The translations under genes and the position numbers were made by a program. Under the pieces are notes generated by a model, which was not told the DNA's origin, did not search any database, and was given only the letters and a program-made list of their open reading frames with translations. From a virus, in the IMG/VR virus record IMGVR_UViG_3300045742_000032, positions 1-43,898 of that record: a stretch of 43,898 nt of DNA. The stretch is one strand, 5' to 3'. This document shows positions 8,655-16,103 of the stretch, in pieces. Positions within the stretch are counted from its first letter, which is position 1. Each line of letters opens with the position of its first letter.

Positions 8655-9134
8655 TTACTGGTCGTGACCATCCTCATGTGAATGGTGGTGGTCGTTCGCA
8701 TTGTCATGCCCCGCGTACGCAGCAATCAGGTGGGTGACCCATCGGGCAGCCGCCAGCGATGGGAACACCTGGGGTGTCCACGAATTGATCCACAGGGGTT
8801 CGCCCTGCGGTGAGTATTTGCCGGTGAACTCCTGGGTGCATACGGGACGGGACGATGGGTCCCATACGATCCAGCCGCCGTCGACTGGCTCGGCGATGAA
8901 CCCGAAGTCAATGACCAGCGAGTCGTCGCTGAGGCTGTGCTCCTTGGCATCGAAGTCTGGTTCCTGTTCATCCCAGCCCTCCGGTAGGGGGTCGCCGTAC
9001 CAGTTGATGGCCTTGGGCGCTGTGGCCTCGGCCTGCACTGTGGGCGCTGTTGCCGGTCGAATCACGCGCCGCCCTTTGTTCTCTGTGCGCCCACCGCTCA
9101 GTTGGGTGCGCACATGCTCCTCCATGCTGCTCAC
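8655..9134 (-). CDS. hypothetical protein with Trp-rich core and His-rich tail
   Basis: 159 residues from GTG 9134, overlapping the TGA of the gene before it (GTGA coupling). Basic N-terminus, then an acidic, Trp-rich middle (INWYGDPLPEGWDEQEPDFD, GGWIVWDPSSRP) and a C-terminal HHHSHEDGHD tail that could bind metal. No family recognised. It is the third member of a coupled trio with 9131-9520 and 9513-10001. Confidence 0.78.
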   Translation of the reverse strand: MSSMEEHVRTQLSGGRTENKGRRVIRPATAPTVQAEATAPKAINWYGDPLPEGWDEQEPDFDAKEHSLSDDSLVIDFGFIAEPVDGGWIVWDPSSRPVCTQEFTGKYSPQGEPLWINSWTPQVFPSLAAARWVTHLIAAYAGHDNANDHHHSHEDGHDQ

Positions 9135-9520
9135 TGGAATCCTCCTTCATCGGTCCATTTCGGCTTGGGTACGGTCACCGTGCGACGGTAGTGCTGGTTA
9201 CGGTCAGTCTCGGCGACCTTCCAGCAGTGCGCCATGTGAACTTCACGGGTGCTCGGTGGGTCGGGCCATGCCTTGTCCACAGCATCAGCATGCGACATTG
9301 CTGGCACGACTTGCAGGCCATCCTGGCCGTTCCAGCACCTGCCGTTTGCGTCTTTCAGGACTACCAGGTACATCTCGTCTCGGCCCTGCTCGTCAATGCC
9401 AGCCAAGCGTCCCATCAGGGCACGGGCCTCTCGGTCGGTTTCGTACAGGAACAGCAGGCCAGGGGAACCCTTCAGCCTCGGTGACAGTGGCCCTTCGGTG
9501 CGCTTCATTGACTCAACCAT
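9131..9520 (-). CDS. hypothetical protein
   Basis: 129 residues. ATG 9520 is chosen for its GGAGGGATC Shine-Dalgarno; the longer reading frame has none. It overlaps the 3' end of 9513-10001 by eight bases. Basic and soluble, with a compact central segment (LLFLYETDREARALMGRLAG) and a Lys-Pro-Lys C-terminus. No membrane segment or recognised motif. Confidence 0.77.
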   Translation of the reverse strand: MVESMKRTEGPLSPRLKGSPGLLFLYETDREARALMGRLAGIDEQGRDEMYLVVLKDANGRCWNGQDGLQVVPAMSHADAVDKAWPDPPSTREVHMAHCWKVAETDRNQHYRRTVTVPKPKWTDEGGFQ

Positions 9521-10001
9521 GATCCCTCCAGTTCGGTCCCAGGTGCATCTCGGCATGCTTGGCCTTCAGGACTGTCTCGTCCAGCCCTTGAAAGTCGGCT
9601 GGTGACCAGCCGTGATCGTTGCCGATGTGAACGCGGGTGAAGTCGTAGCGCTGCCGGTTGACACTACGGACATGAGCCAGGGCAGTCGGTGCTGCCGCCG
9701 CGACCGGAGCGACCGGAGTCGCCTCTGGTTGGTCGCTAGGCACCTGGTGAATGTCGGACATGATTGCCAGTGCCTCGGCTGTCGGGTCGCTGGCCTCACC
9801 TGTCTCGTCGACCTCTGCCACTTCGCCCAGGGCATTACGCACCGCTGCTACCAGGTCGCTGGCCATCTCAATGGGGATGCGCTGCACGGAGTCATAGTTC
9901 GTGTGGAACACCACGGCCATGACGGGGCTGCCGTCCTTGGCGGTGCCGACCTCAGCCCTGACGGCCTTGGCTATCGGCCCGTCGAATCGTGTCTTGGCCA
10001 C
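9513..10001 (-). CDS. hypothetical protein, two-part
   Basis: 162 residues from GTG 10001, with GAAGGG nine bases upstream; a TTG at 10034 is the alternative. The N-terminal 70 residues form a beta-rich domain (KDGSPVMAVVFHTNYDSVQR). A Pro/Ala-rich linker (PVAPVAAAAPTALA) follows, then a basic/aromatic C-terminal segment (RSVNRQRYDFTRVHIGNDHG). Function unknown. It heads a coupled cluster leading to the head genes. Confidence 0.75.
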   Translation of the reverse strand: MAKTRFDGPIAKAVRAEVGTAKDGSPVMAVVFHTNYDSVQRIPIEMASDLVAAVRNALGEVAEVDETGEASDPTAEALAIMSDIHQVPSDQPEATPVAPVAAAAPTALAHVRSVNRQRYDFTRVHIGNDHGWSPADFQGLDETVLKAKHAEMHLGPNWRDHG

Positions 10002-10316
10002 TCTGGTGAACCCTTCAGGTAGACAGTGCGTCAAGTATATAGAGGTGCAGGGTGGAAGTACAAGCCTCCCAACGCCCGAAAGCGTCCACCCAGGTGCATC
10101 TCGCGAGGGTGGAGGATGGCAGGCCAGTCCTGGCTGCCCTATCCCCTCGCTGGCCCTGTACGGGCCTCAACACCTTGCGCCGAACTTGCCCCTAACTCTG
10201 ACTGGCTGCCACCTTCGTGGCTTCGTAGGCCGAAGTTGGCTGCATGAATGACTCGGGCGACCGTCCTGAGCGCCCTCGGGGACATGCAGCCTGCCTGGCA
10301 AGCGGCCCTGCATTCT
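10002..10316. other. gene-free 315-bp gap
   Basis: I see no credible gene on either strand. The minus strand holds small stems: CTTCG/CGAAG at about 10225-10240 and TCCACCC/GGGTGGA at about 10086-10115. A TTGACG box on the minus strand (10029-10034) lacks a matching -10 box, so no promoter is called. Confidence 0.5.
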
Positions 10317-10784
10317 CTAATCCTGTCGCCTGTCTCCTATCAGGTCGGCTCGCATTACGCGCAGCGTGGTGGCCAGCGCCTCCAGTTGCTGCAAATCTTG
10401 TCGCTGCTCCGCGGTCACTTCCGGTCGCAGGATCGTCGCTGGTAGCCACTCGTCACACAGCACGTCCAGCACATGAGCGTCGACCTCCAGCAGCATTCGA
10501 CGCATGATGCGCAGCCAGTGGCCTGCTGCCTCACCCAGGCTCACCATCGGTGGCCTGGACTGCGCTTTGGCTTCCTCTGCGGTGAGCGTCACCAGGTAGT
10601 GGTAGTGGGCCACGTAGGTGTCCCGATCCTCGGAGGTGTTGGCCCTGTCGGTCAGCCGATAGATGGCCACGCCGTCGCCGGAGTCGTCGCCGTGCTCGGC
10701 CAGACGCAGCATCATCGGCAGAGGTTCAGGGACCTCCGTCGTGTAGCCATCCCGTGGCCCTCCGAATGCCTTAGCGCGGATCAT
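10317..10784 (-). CDS. hypothetical protein with FGGPRDGY N-terminus
   Basis: 155 residues from ATG 10784, with AGGAG (overlapping the upstream stop codon) about twelve bases before it. The opening KAFGGPRDGYTTEVPEPLPM resembles the short 'GGP.DG' domain seen in many actinophage and actinobacterial hypotheticals. The rest is helical and charged, with a coiled-coil-like C-terminus (EQRQDLQQLEALATTLR). Function unknown. Confidence 0.75.
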   Translation of the reverse strand: MIRAKAFGGPRDGYTTEVPEPLPMMLRLAEHGDDSGDGVAIYRLTDRANTSEDRDTYVAHYHYLVTLTAEEAKAQSRPPMVSLGEAAGHWLRIMRRMLLEVDAHVLDVLCDEWLPATILRPEVTAEQRQDLQQLEALATTLRVMRADLIGDRRQD

Positions 10785-10793
10785 GCCGTCAGC

Positions 10794-11021
10794 CTACTCC
10801 TCCGACCATCCCGATTTCCACCAGTTGGTGAACGGGCCGTGATACCAGGCGCGCAGCGTCCAGCCGTGTCGGCTCATCTCGTCGGCGAGCGCGTGCAGCC
10901 CCCAGCCGAGTAGCAGCGTGACTCCAGCGATGACTGCGAGCATCCCGAAGAACCCCGTCAGCAGTGTGATTGGGGACCCCACCAGTGAATGGGGTCCACC
11001 TGTGTGTGTAGCGAGAAACAT
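10794..11021 (-). CDS. single-pass membrane protein
   Basis: 75 residues. One hydrophobic segment at about residues 17-43 (ITLLTGFFGMLAVIAGVTLL) is followed by an amphipathic Trp-rich tail (WTLRAWYHGPFTNWWKSGW). No clear Shine-Dalgarno before ATG 11021; translation may depend on the gene ending ten bases upstream. A holin-like or membrane-anchored accessory role is possible, but nothing specific is visible. Confidence 0.7.
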   Translation of the reverse strand: MFLATHTGGPHSLVGSPITLLTGFFGMLAVIAGVTLLLGWGLHALADEMSRHGWTLRAWYHGPFTNWWKSGWSEE

Positions 11022-11031
11022 GGTCGGCAGG

Positions 11032-11817
11032 TTACACGGGGCTGTCTTGCACCAGCGTCAAAGCGTCGTCGCGAACCTGCTCGGCCCATTCGTCCAGTCC
11101 CTCGGGGTCCCACTCCTTGCAGGCATCGCCGTTGGCCTCATCCTCGTCGGACGCATCGGGGTCGTGCGCCTCCTCCTCCATGCCGCACATGTTGGCGCAG
11201 GTCAGTTCCAGGTCGCTGGCCGTAACGGTGCTGCTGTATGACTCGGCCTCGTCAGCCCATGAGTCAATGTCGTCAGCCTTGCCTTCCAACTCCTCGGACT
11301 GGTAGGTGGCGTGACCGAACCCCTCCTCAATCGCCTGGGCGCTCTCACGGTAGGAATCGGCTGCCTCTCGGACTGCCTCGCCGAATGCCTGCACCACGCC
11401 TTCCACTTCCTCCACGAACCCGTCAGCGTCATCCTCATCGCTGGGCACCTCAATGGCGTTCAGGTCGGCTTCGGCCTGCTCCTGCGCCGCATAGACGGTT
11501 GCGAGGTGCTGGCTGCTTGTCAGTTCGCTGGGCTTCCACCCTGGGCAGCCGGTGTGCCTGTTGCGCTTGCGGCCTCGGGTCGCTCGGTGCGCCCTGGGTG
11601 CCACCCACTTGTACGGGTCGCCAATCTCAATGTTCTGGCCGCACGCCTCGCAGCGCAGGGCCGTCTGTGTGAACGGGTGGCCCAGCGGTGCTGCCGCGGG
11701 GTTGGTGTCGTCTCGGTGCTCGGCAAGCGGCAGGCCGCACTTGCTGTATGCGCCTTCCTCGGCGTGCTGGCACTTCCGTTGTCCGCGGTACGCCTTCACC
11801 TGGTGTGTGCGTGCCAT
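11032..11817 (-). CDS. conserved actinophage Zn-ribbon/helical protein
   Basis: 261 residues from ATG 11817 (AAGGAGGGGG upstream). The N-terminal 100 residues hold Cys/His pairs (CQHAEEGAYSKC, LRCEACGQ) and a basic stretch (RATRGRKRNRHTGC) followed by SELTSSQHLATVYAAQE. The long middle helix is EVEGVVQAFGEAVREAADSY then EGFGHATYQSEELEGKADDI. This layout is shared by a family of hypothetical proteins in Streptomyces and related phages, from memory. The very acidic C-terminal third ends in Cys and Asp/Glu clusters. Possibly nucleic-acid or protein binding; function unknown. Confidence 0.8.
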   Translation of the reverse strand: MARTHQVKAYRGQRKCQHAEEGAYSKCGLPLAEHRDDTNPAAAPLGHPFTQTALRCEACGQNIEIGDPYKWVAPRAHRATRGRKRNRHTGCPGWKPSELTSSQHLATVYAAQEQAEADLNAIEVPSDEDDADGFVEEVEGVVQAFGEAVREAADSYRESAQAIEEGFGHATYQSEELEGKADDIDSWADEAESYSSTVTASDLELTCANMCGMEEEAHDPDASDEDEANGDACKEWDPEGLDEWAEQVRDDALTLVQDSPV

Positions 11818-11827
11818 CGCCCCCTCC

Positions 11828-12109
11828 TTAGTTCGCCCAGGCGACAATGGCCTGCCGCGCTGGCTTGGTCGCATCGTGCTCGGCTGCCGCCACCTTGTGG
11901 CCCATCGCCACAGCATTCCTCGCATCCTTGGCGCTGTGCATCACATCGTCCACCAGCATGGCCACCTTGTCGTAGGCCACCAGTGCGTCGGCTGGGTCGT
12001 CGGTGAATGCCAGTGACTCCAGCCGGTTCAGGGCTGTCTGTGCGTAGGCAATCAGCACGGTCAGTTTCCCTGCCGCCACCATGTTCCTTGTCGCCAGTTG
12101 CTTGCTCAT
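11828..12109 (-). CDS. small helical hypothetical protein
   Basis: 93 residues from ATG 12109 with AAAGGAGCGAG just upstream. Almost entirely helical and Ala-rich (MVAAGKLTVLIAYAQTALN, AKDARNAVAMGHKVAAAEHD). No cysteines and no membrane segment. Ten bases upstream of the Zn-ribbon gene and likely in the same message. Family not recognised. Confidence 0.77.
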   Translation of the reverse strand: MSKQLATRNMVAAGKLTVLIAYAQTALNRLESLAFTDDPADALVAYDKVAMLVDDVMHSAKDARNAVAMGHKVAAAEHDATKPARQAIVAWAN

Positions 12110-12138
12110 CTCGCTCCTTTGGTCGGTCCTTACGATGC

Positions 12139-12162
12139 GCGCCCCAGGTTGCCCTGGGGCGC
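12139..12162 (-). terminator. GC-rich hairpin with GCAA tetraloop
   Basis: Perfect 10-bp stem (GCGCCCCAGG/CCTGGGGCGC) closed by a GCAA loop on the transcript. It lies 10 bases after the stop of 12173-12613 and before the TAAGGACC-type leader of the next gene. There is no U-tract; it may end or protect the upstream message. Confidence 0.6.
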
Positions 12163-12172
12163 TTTGTGGGTC

Positions 12173-12613
12173 TTAGCCAAACGCCACCCAGCCGTCACGC
12201 TGGAGGTTCGCCTGGTAGTTCTCAACTGCTCGGCGAACGTCAGCCAAGTCGACCTGGTGGAATCCCATGCCAGCGACAACGAACGCCTGGTCGTCAAGCA
12301 CAACCACGTCACCTACGGACAGGCTGCGAGTCTCGGCTGGCTGCCAACCCAGGCTGGTAATGCCGACTTCCTCAATGCCGTTCTGCATCTGCTGGTACAC
12401 CTTGTCCAGCGCATCTGTGCCGGTCAGGTCGGTGGTGAACTCGGCAACCTGCTTCACTGAGCACTGTGTGCAAAAACCCCAGAACAGGCCACAGGGTCCG
12501 TCCTTGCCTGGCTCTTGCGTCATGCCGTACTGCGTGCCGTCGTGGTCGTTCAGGCGCTCACGTCGGTCCTCGTCGGTGAATGTCACCTGGTGGAATACTG
12601 AAACGGTGGTCAT
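12173..12613 (-). CDS. hypothetical protein with SVGDVV motif
   Basis: 146 residues from ATG 12613, preceded by the tandem leader ACGGACCAACGAACAAAGGACC and a strong promoter at 12654-12682. An earlier in-frame ATG at 12724 lies upstream of the promoter, so it is rejected. The N-terminal half has a Cys cluster (DGPCGLFWGFCTQCSVKQV). The C-terminal half has a small beta-barrel-like motif (LSVGDVVVLDDQAFVVAGMG) resembling the 'VGDvv' segments of 19122-19349 and 22332-22523. It is the first gene of its transcript. Confidence 0.8.
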   Translation of the reverse strand: MTTVSVFHQVTFTDEDRRERLNDHDGTQYGMTQEPGKDGPCGLFWGFCTQCSVKQVAEFTTDLTGTDALDKVYQQMQNGIEEVGITSLGWQPAETRSLSVGDVVVLDDQAFVVAGMGFHQVDLADVRRAVENYQANLQRDGWVAFG

Positions 12614-12653
12614 TTGCTTGGTCCTTTGTTCGTTGGTCCGTATCACAGTAGTG

Positions 12654-12682
12654 ATTGTACACAGGGTGCAAACTACTGTCAA
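12654..12682 (-). promoter_or_regulatory. sigma70-type promoter
   Basis: TTGACA, 17-bp spacer, TACAAT on the minus strand, driving 12173-12613. Just downstream ATCAC-AGTA-GTGAT forms a short palindrome over the predicted transcript start, a possible operator. Confidence 0.85.
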
Positions 12683-12683
12683 G

Positions 12684-12968
12684 TCAAACCTGCACTGGCC
12701 TCCAGGTGGATTCCCAGCGCCCATCGGCGAGCAGCCACGGGCCGTCCACAGCGAACCTCGTCACCTTACCGCGCCTGGTGGCCTTCTGGCCTCGGGTCAT
12801 CATCAGGCTCGCTGCCTGCTGCGCCGCCGCAGCGGATCGATACCCTGGCACACGGATTCCCAGCGCCTTCACCTCCACAGTGAACGTCTGCTGCCAGGCC
12901 AGGGTGCTGCCGTCGGCGTACTTCATCTGCCCAGGGCCATCCACACCAGGCACCACACGCACCTTCAC
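12684..12968 (-). CDS. small basic hypothetical protein
   Basis: 94 residues from GTG 12968, which directly follows the TGA of 12969-13274. Basic and beta-rich at first (VRVVPGVDGPGQMKYADGST), then an Ala-rich helix and a Trp-rich end (WLLADGRWESTWRPVQV). Its stop lies inside the -35 area of the promoter for the next gene. Family not recognised. Confidence 0.72.
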   Translation of the reverse strand: MKVRVVPGVDGPGQMKYADGSTLAWQQTFTVEVKALGIRVPGYRSAAAAQQAASLMMTRGQKATRRGKVTRFAVDGPWLLADGRWESTWRPVQV

Positions 12969-13274
12969 TCAGATGCTCGGATCACTGCTGCTGGGCTTGC
13001 GGACCTCGGGGTCGTCCGGTGGCACCGGTAGCCCCTCAGGCAAGTCATCGTGGATGGGTGCCGACAGGATCGGTGGCCCCTTCTGCACGCTCGGGTTCGC
13101 CTTCTCCTCAGCAGCCAGTCGCCGTTCCTCAGGGGTGGGCACGCTGCGCTGCTCGCGCAAAGCGTCCATGTGCCTCGCCAGGTCATCCTTGATGCGCTGC
13201 TCATGGGATTTGTCGCCCCCACCCAGCAGCCGCCGTGAGCGCGGCTGTGGGGGGAGCGAACGCCTACGCCTCAC
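12969..13274 (-). CDS. small charged hypothetical protein
   Basis: 101 residues from GTG 13274, overlapping the TGA of 13271-13627 (GTGA). Arg-rich N-terminus (RRRRSLPPQPRSRR), central charged helix (EQRIKDDLARHMDALREQRS) and a Pro/Asp-rich, disordered C-terminus. No recognised domain. Confidence 0.72.
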   Translation of the reverse strand: MRRRRSLPPQPRSRRLLGGGDKSHEQRIKDDLARHMDALREQRSVPTPEERRLAAEEKANPSVQKGPPILSAPIHDDLPEGLPVPPDDPEVRKPSSSDPSI

Positions 13275-13627
13275 GCCACCGCGATGAACAGATACCCACC
13301 AGCCATCGCCATGTGCTTCAGCACAGCCTGAATGTTCGCCTGATCCTCCGTGCCCTTCGGGCGATGGAACAGAACGGTGACTGCGAGCAGGAACGCCACG
13401 GCCATCAGGGGGCCGTAGTGGTACGTGTCGCCCTTGATGCTCACATGAGCGTCAGTGGCGGTGCCGATCCCAGCGACGAACAGCCAGGCTGCGGCCAGCC
13501 GGTTGGTCCACTTCGGGAACGGCAGCACGGTGCCGATGTAGCCCTCCATGCCATCTCGGTTCATCAGGTGGAATGCAGCGAAGATGACCAGCGGTGCGCC
13601 AGCCAGGATCAGTGCGAAGTCGATCAC
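13271..13627 (-). CDS. membrane protein, three segments
   Basis: 118 residues from GTG 13627 with AGGAGAAACC before it. Hydrophobic segments at about 1-20 (MIDFALILAGAPLVIFAAF), 42-58 (LAAAWLFVAGIGTA) and 73-88 (MAVAFLLAVTVLFH), with a fourth weak one at the C-terminus. It may be a small integral membrane protein of the phage; no family recognised. Confidence 0.75.
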   Translation of the reverse strand: MIDFALILAGAPLVIFAAFHLMNRDGMEGYIGTVLPFPKWTNRLAAAWLFVAGIGTATDAHVSIKGDTYHYGPLMAVAFLLAVTVLFHRPKGTEDQANIQAVLKHMAMAGGYLFIAVA

Positions 13628-13650
13628 GGTTTCTCCTGTCGATTGCGGAG

Positions 13651-13767
13651 TCAGTCACGGGGACCACGCCAGGTGCTGATCCAATGCCACAGGCCGTACA
13701 GTGCCGACATTGCGCCGACTCCCAGCAAGTGATGCCACTCGCCCCAAATCGGTCCATGGCCCAGCAT
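13651..13767 (-). CDS. 38-residue Trp/His-rich mini-protein
   Basis: Short frame from ATG 13767 with GGGAGG seven bases upstream, in line with its neighbours: MLGHGPIWGEWHHLLGVG, then AMSALYGLWHWISTWRGPRD. The C-terminal half could be one membrane-seeking helix. It lies 23 bases before the membrane protein gene 13271-13627 and fits the packed operon. Confidence 0.62.
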   Translation of the reverse strand: MLGHGPIWGEWHHLLGVGAMSALYGLWHWISTWRGPRD

Positions 13768-13812
13768 TCTGATTGCCTCCCGTACTTGACAGGTGGCAAG
13801 GTAGCACGCCGG

Positions 13813-13992
13813 TCAGGCGCTGGCTAGTAGCCCCCACGACGCTAGGTGCCGCAGGTCGGCCTGGGACCACGTGTGGCTGTGCCTGCCGCCGCGGCAGTAC
13901 ACCATCACTCGGCCATCGGGTGTCTTGTGTGCGGTGTGCTCAGTGATCGCCCTTGCGCACTGAAGGCACGCCTGCTGGTCGGTCGTCGCCAT
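13813..13992 (-). CDS. 59-residue Cys/His mini-protein
   Basis: From ATG 13992 with GGTGGAG upstream. CLQCARAITEHTAHKTPDG then VMVYCRGGRHSHTW gives three Cys and several His, a likely small zinc-binding fold (the CxxC...C...H pattern is common in actinophage mini-proteins). The C-terminal helix is hydrophobic (LRHLASWGLLASA). Function unknown. Confidence 0.7.
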   Translation of the reverse strand: MATTDQQACLQCARAITEHTAHKTPDGRVMVYCRGGRHSHTWSQADLRHLASWGLLASA

Positions 13993-14052
13993 GGTTCTCC
14001 ACCTTGGTCGTCTGCCATTCAGTGTACACGTTGTGAATAACAGCGTGTGGGT

Positions 14053-14184
14053 TTAGTGCGCTTGCAGCGTCATACACAGGGGGCAGCCGCCACCACTCGG
14101 CGCAGGCTTCGCCCACCACTCCACAGTCAGGTGCCGCCCAGCCTCATGCGCTGCCACGAACTCGTCATAGGTCTGCTTGTCCAT
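14053..14184 (-). CDS. 43-residue mini-protein with CxxC
   Basis: From ATG 14184 with GGGAGGG a few bases upstream: MDKQTYDEFVAAHEAGRHLT, then a Trp pair and GGGCPLCMTLQAH at the end. A single CxxC near the C-terminus suggests metal binding by a dimer, or a redox role. It fits the gap between the HD hydrolase gene and the 59-residue gene. Confidence 0.68.
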   Translation of the reverse strand: MDKQTYDEFVAAHEAGRHLTVEWWAKPAPSGGGCPLCMTLQAH

Positions 14185-14227
14185 AACCCTCCCTATCTGT
14201 CGGTGGCCAACTTACCTCAGGGGGTAC

Positions 14228-14791
14228 TCAGAAATCCCTGGCCAGTCGGTTGCTGAGTCGACGCAGTTCGTCACGCATCGCATCCCCAGCGCCGTACAGC
14301 AGCGGTGAGCGCATAGACAGGGGCAGCACGTCCATGGCGGTGCGCACCAGGTAGCGCGCTCGTCGCCCTGGACCCCAGCCGGTCATGTCACGAATGTTGC
14401 TGAGCCGGTCGCACAGTTTCACTGCGGCAGCCGGTATCGGTGAGCGCATCAGCAGCCCGAAGTAGTCGGGGCCACGCTTGGTCAGGTAGTCGACGCACAG
14501 GAACTCCTCGCGGGGCAGCACGTCGGCCAGCAGGTCAGCCCACTCGGGGCCGCAATCCTCCAGCACGTCATGGGCGAGCGCAATGCGCACCAGCCCCTCG
14601 GGGGCCATGCCTCCAGAGTCGGGGTGCAGACCTTGCGGCCAGAATCCCAGCGCCAGGTGAGCCGTCTCCACAGGGTGCTCCAGGTACGGGGTCACACCAT
14701 CAGCGCGCACCTGCCCTGCATGGGCTTTGCTCACCAGTGCCAACACTTCCCGTGTCAGCGCGTCGTCGGGCAGACCGGTGGGGTACTTCAT
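14228..14791 (-). CDS. RelA/SpoT-type HD-domain hydrolase
   Basis: 187 residues from ATG 14791 (AGGAGGAG about ten bases upstream). The HD signature is clear: His24 in KAHAGQVR, His39 in PYLEHPVE, the His-Asp pair 74-75 in ALAHDVLED, and Asp128 in VKLCDRLSNIRDM. These match the Mn-dependent (p)ppGpp hydrolase domain of SpoT and the stand-alone MESH1 type. No synthetase, TGS or ACT domain is present. By family it should remove the 3' pyrophosphate from ppGpp, or a related nucleotide such as NADPH phosphate in MESH1. In a phage this could blunt the host's starvation response. Activity is inferred from motifs alone. Confidence 0.85.
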   Translation of the reverse strand: MKYPTGLPDDALTREVLALVSKAHAGQVRADGVTPYLEHPVETAHLALGFWPQGLHPDSGGMAPEGLVRIALAHDVLEDCGPEWADLLADVLPREEFLCVDYLTKRGPDYFGLLMRSPIPAAAVKLCDRLSNIRDMTGWGPGRRARYLVRTAMDVLPLSMRSPLLYGAGDAMRDELRRLSNRLARDF

Positions 14792-14892
14792 TCGGTTGTC
14801 TCCTCCTTTGGGATGACCTCGGATGGCCCCGACCAGGTGGACCAAAAGACCTGGGGGGCGATTCCCCCTGGGGGATGCCCAGGGGTGTTGGT

Positions 14893-15243
14893 TCAGACGG
14901 TGACGGTCATGCCACCGAAGTTCAGCCAGTCAATGGCATCAGCCGCCATCCATCCTGGCACTCGGTCATCGGCGTGCCCCAGCCCTTTCGCTGTGCCCAG
15001 CGCACTGGTGAGCAGCATCTCCAGCAGCACGTCGCCGGTGTCATACTGAATTGCCGTTTCCAGCCGGTTCAGCAATTGGCCCCACTGCCATGCCTCCACG
15101 CCAGCCGCGGCAGCATCGGGGTGGTACGTCTCGTCACCGTACAGGTCTGCCCTCGCTTGGGCACCAAGCATCAGCGCAGTCGCCTTCTCTTGAACTCGGT
15201 GCAGCGCCTCCACGCTCACGGTGGAGTCTTTGCTCAGGTACAT
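14893..15243 (-). CDS. hypothetical helical protein
   Basis: 116 residues from ATG 15243, preceded by GGGAAAGGACC. Helical and Ala/Leu-rich (VEALHRVQEKATALMLGAQA, LLNRLETAIQYDTGDVLLEM), with a Gly-rich C-terminal end (DWLNFGGMTVTV). No cysteines. Downstream, at about 14850-14880, GGGGG/CCCCC stems precede the HD hydrolase gene. Family not recognised. Confidence 0.75.
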   Translation of the reverse strand: MYLSKDSTVSVEALHRVQEKATALMLGAQARADLYGDETYHPDAAAAGVEAWQWGQLLNRLETAIQYDTGDVLLEMLLTSALGTAKGLGHADDRVPGWMAADAIDWLNFGGMTVTV

Positions 15244-15279
15244 CTCGGGTCCTTTCCCTCGGTGGTCCTGATTCGGGGG

Positions 15280-15390
15280 CTACGCAGCCCCCAGGGTGCA
15301 GTCACAGCCTTCATCAGGGCACTGCACATAGGCGAGCGCCAGCAGGTTCCAATGCTGGTGACCGCAGTCGACGCAATCCATGAGGAACAT
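15280..15390 (-). CDS. 36-residue zinc-ribbon mini-protein
   Basis: From ATG 15390 with GAAAGGACAC upstream: MFLMDCVDCGHQHWNLL then AYVQCPDEGCDCTLGAA. CxxC...CxxxxC gives a complete four-Cys zinc-ribbon in the smallest possible frame. It is likely a free-standing zinc knuckle. Function unknown. Confidence 0.68.
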   Translation of the reverse strand: MFLMDCVDCGHQHWNLLALAYVQCPDEGCDCTLGAA

Positions 15391-15582
15391 GGGTGTGTCC
15401 TTTCGTTGCAAGGGTTCCCTGGGCGCTGGCTGAACCGACTTGCCACGCCAGTGTGCGCACACCATTGTGGCCGTTGTATACAGCGCCGGTTGGGCCATAG
15501 CCCTATTACTCAGCCGCCGCCCAGGCAGCCCTCGCGATAGCCCCGACTGACCGGACCACGGGCCAGGGGGCGATTGGCTGCC

Positions 15583-15801
15583 CTAGGGCAGCAGCCGTCT
15601 GCGCATCCCATCAACAATGCTGGCAGCCAGGCTGTCAGCCAAGTTGGCACCAAGGGTGACACGAATGCCCTCGCCCTGGTACATGGCATCCTGGGCGCTG
15701 GTGTTGTCATCCAACAGAATCAGCGTCAGGTTGCCGTCATCGTCGAACTGTGGTCCAACGAAACTGGTAATGGCAGTGGTGGTTTTCACGTCAATAGCCA
15801 T
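15583..15801 (-). CDS. small hypothetical protein
   Basis: 72 residues from ATG 15801 with AGAAAGGACCCC before it. The N-terminal half is beta-rich (ITSFVGPQFDDDGNLTLILL). The C-terminal helix ends in SIVDGMRRRLLP. The stop codon lies inside a perfect 16-base palindrome (GCTGCCCTAGGGCAGC, 15577-15592), which may serve as a transcript end. Confidence 0.75.
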   Translation of the reverse strand: MAIDVKTTTAITSFVGPQFDDDGNLTLILLDDNTSAQDAMYQGEGIRVTLGANLADSLAASIVDGMRRRLLP

Positions 15802-15849
15802 GGGGTCCTTTCTAGGTGGTCCATGATGCCCAGGGGGCGATTGGGTGGC

Positions 15850-16071
15850 TCAGGCCCACCCGTGCTCGTTGTTGTACGTGGTCAGTTGGTCCGCAGTCAC
15901 CGCACGGTCAAAACGGTCCTGGGTGAACAGGTCCGCTGCCGCCAGCGCTGCGTTGTCATGCGAGTAGCCAGCCCTCAGGCCGTCGTCGCGTGCCAGGTCC
16001 CTAGCCAGCGCCGCCGCAGCCCTCACCGGACTATCAGCATGGCGTGCCAGGTATTCGGCCACCAGTGTCAT
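15850..16071 (-). CDS. small helical hypothetical protein
   Basis: 73 residues from ATG 16071, preceded by the tandem leader GGGACCAACGAAAGGGACC. Ala/Arg-rich helix (ARHADSPVRAAAALARDLAR) and an Asp/Tyr-rich end (LTTYNNEHGWA). No metal motif. It sits in a run of similarly spaced mini-genes. Confidence 0.72.
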   Translation of the reverse strand: MTLVAEYLARHADSPVRAAAALARDLARDDGLRAGYSHDNAALAAADLFTQDRFDRAVTADQLTTYNNEHGWA

Positions 16072-16103
16072 TGGGGTCCCTTTCGTTGGTCCCGATTGGG
16101 ACC

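Noticed and set aside
10192-10449. Minus-strand frame of 85 codons overlapping 10317-10784
   Set aside because: It overlaps a better-supported gene and has no ribosome site; composition is a shadow of the true frame.
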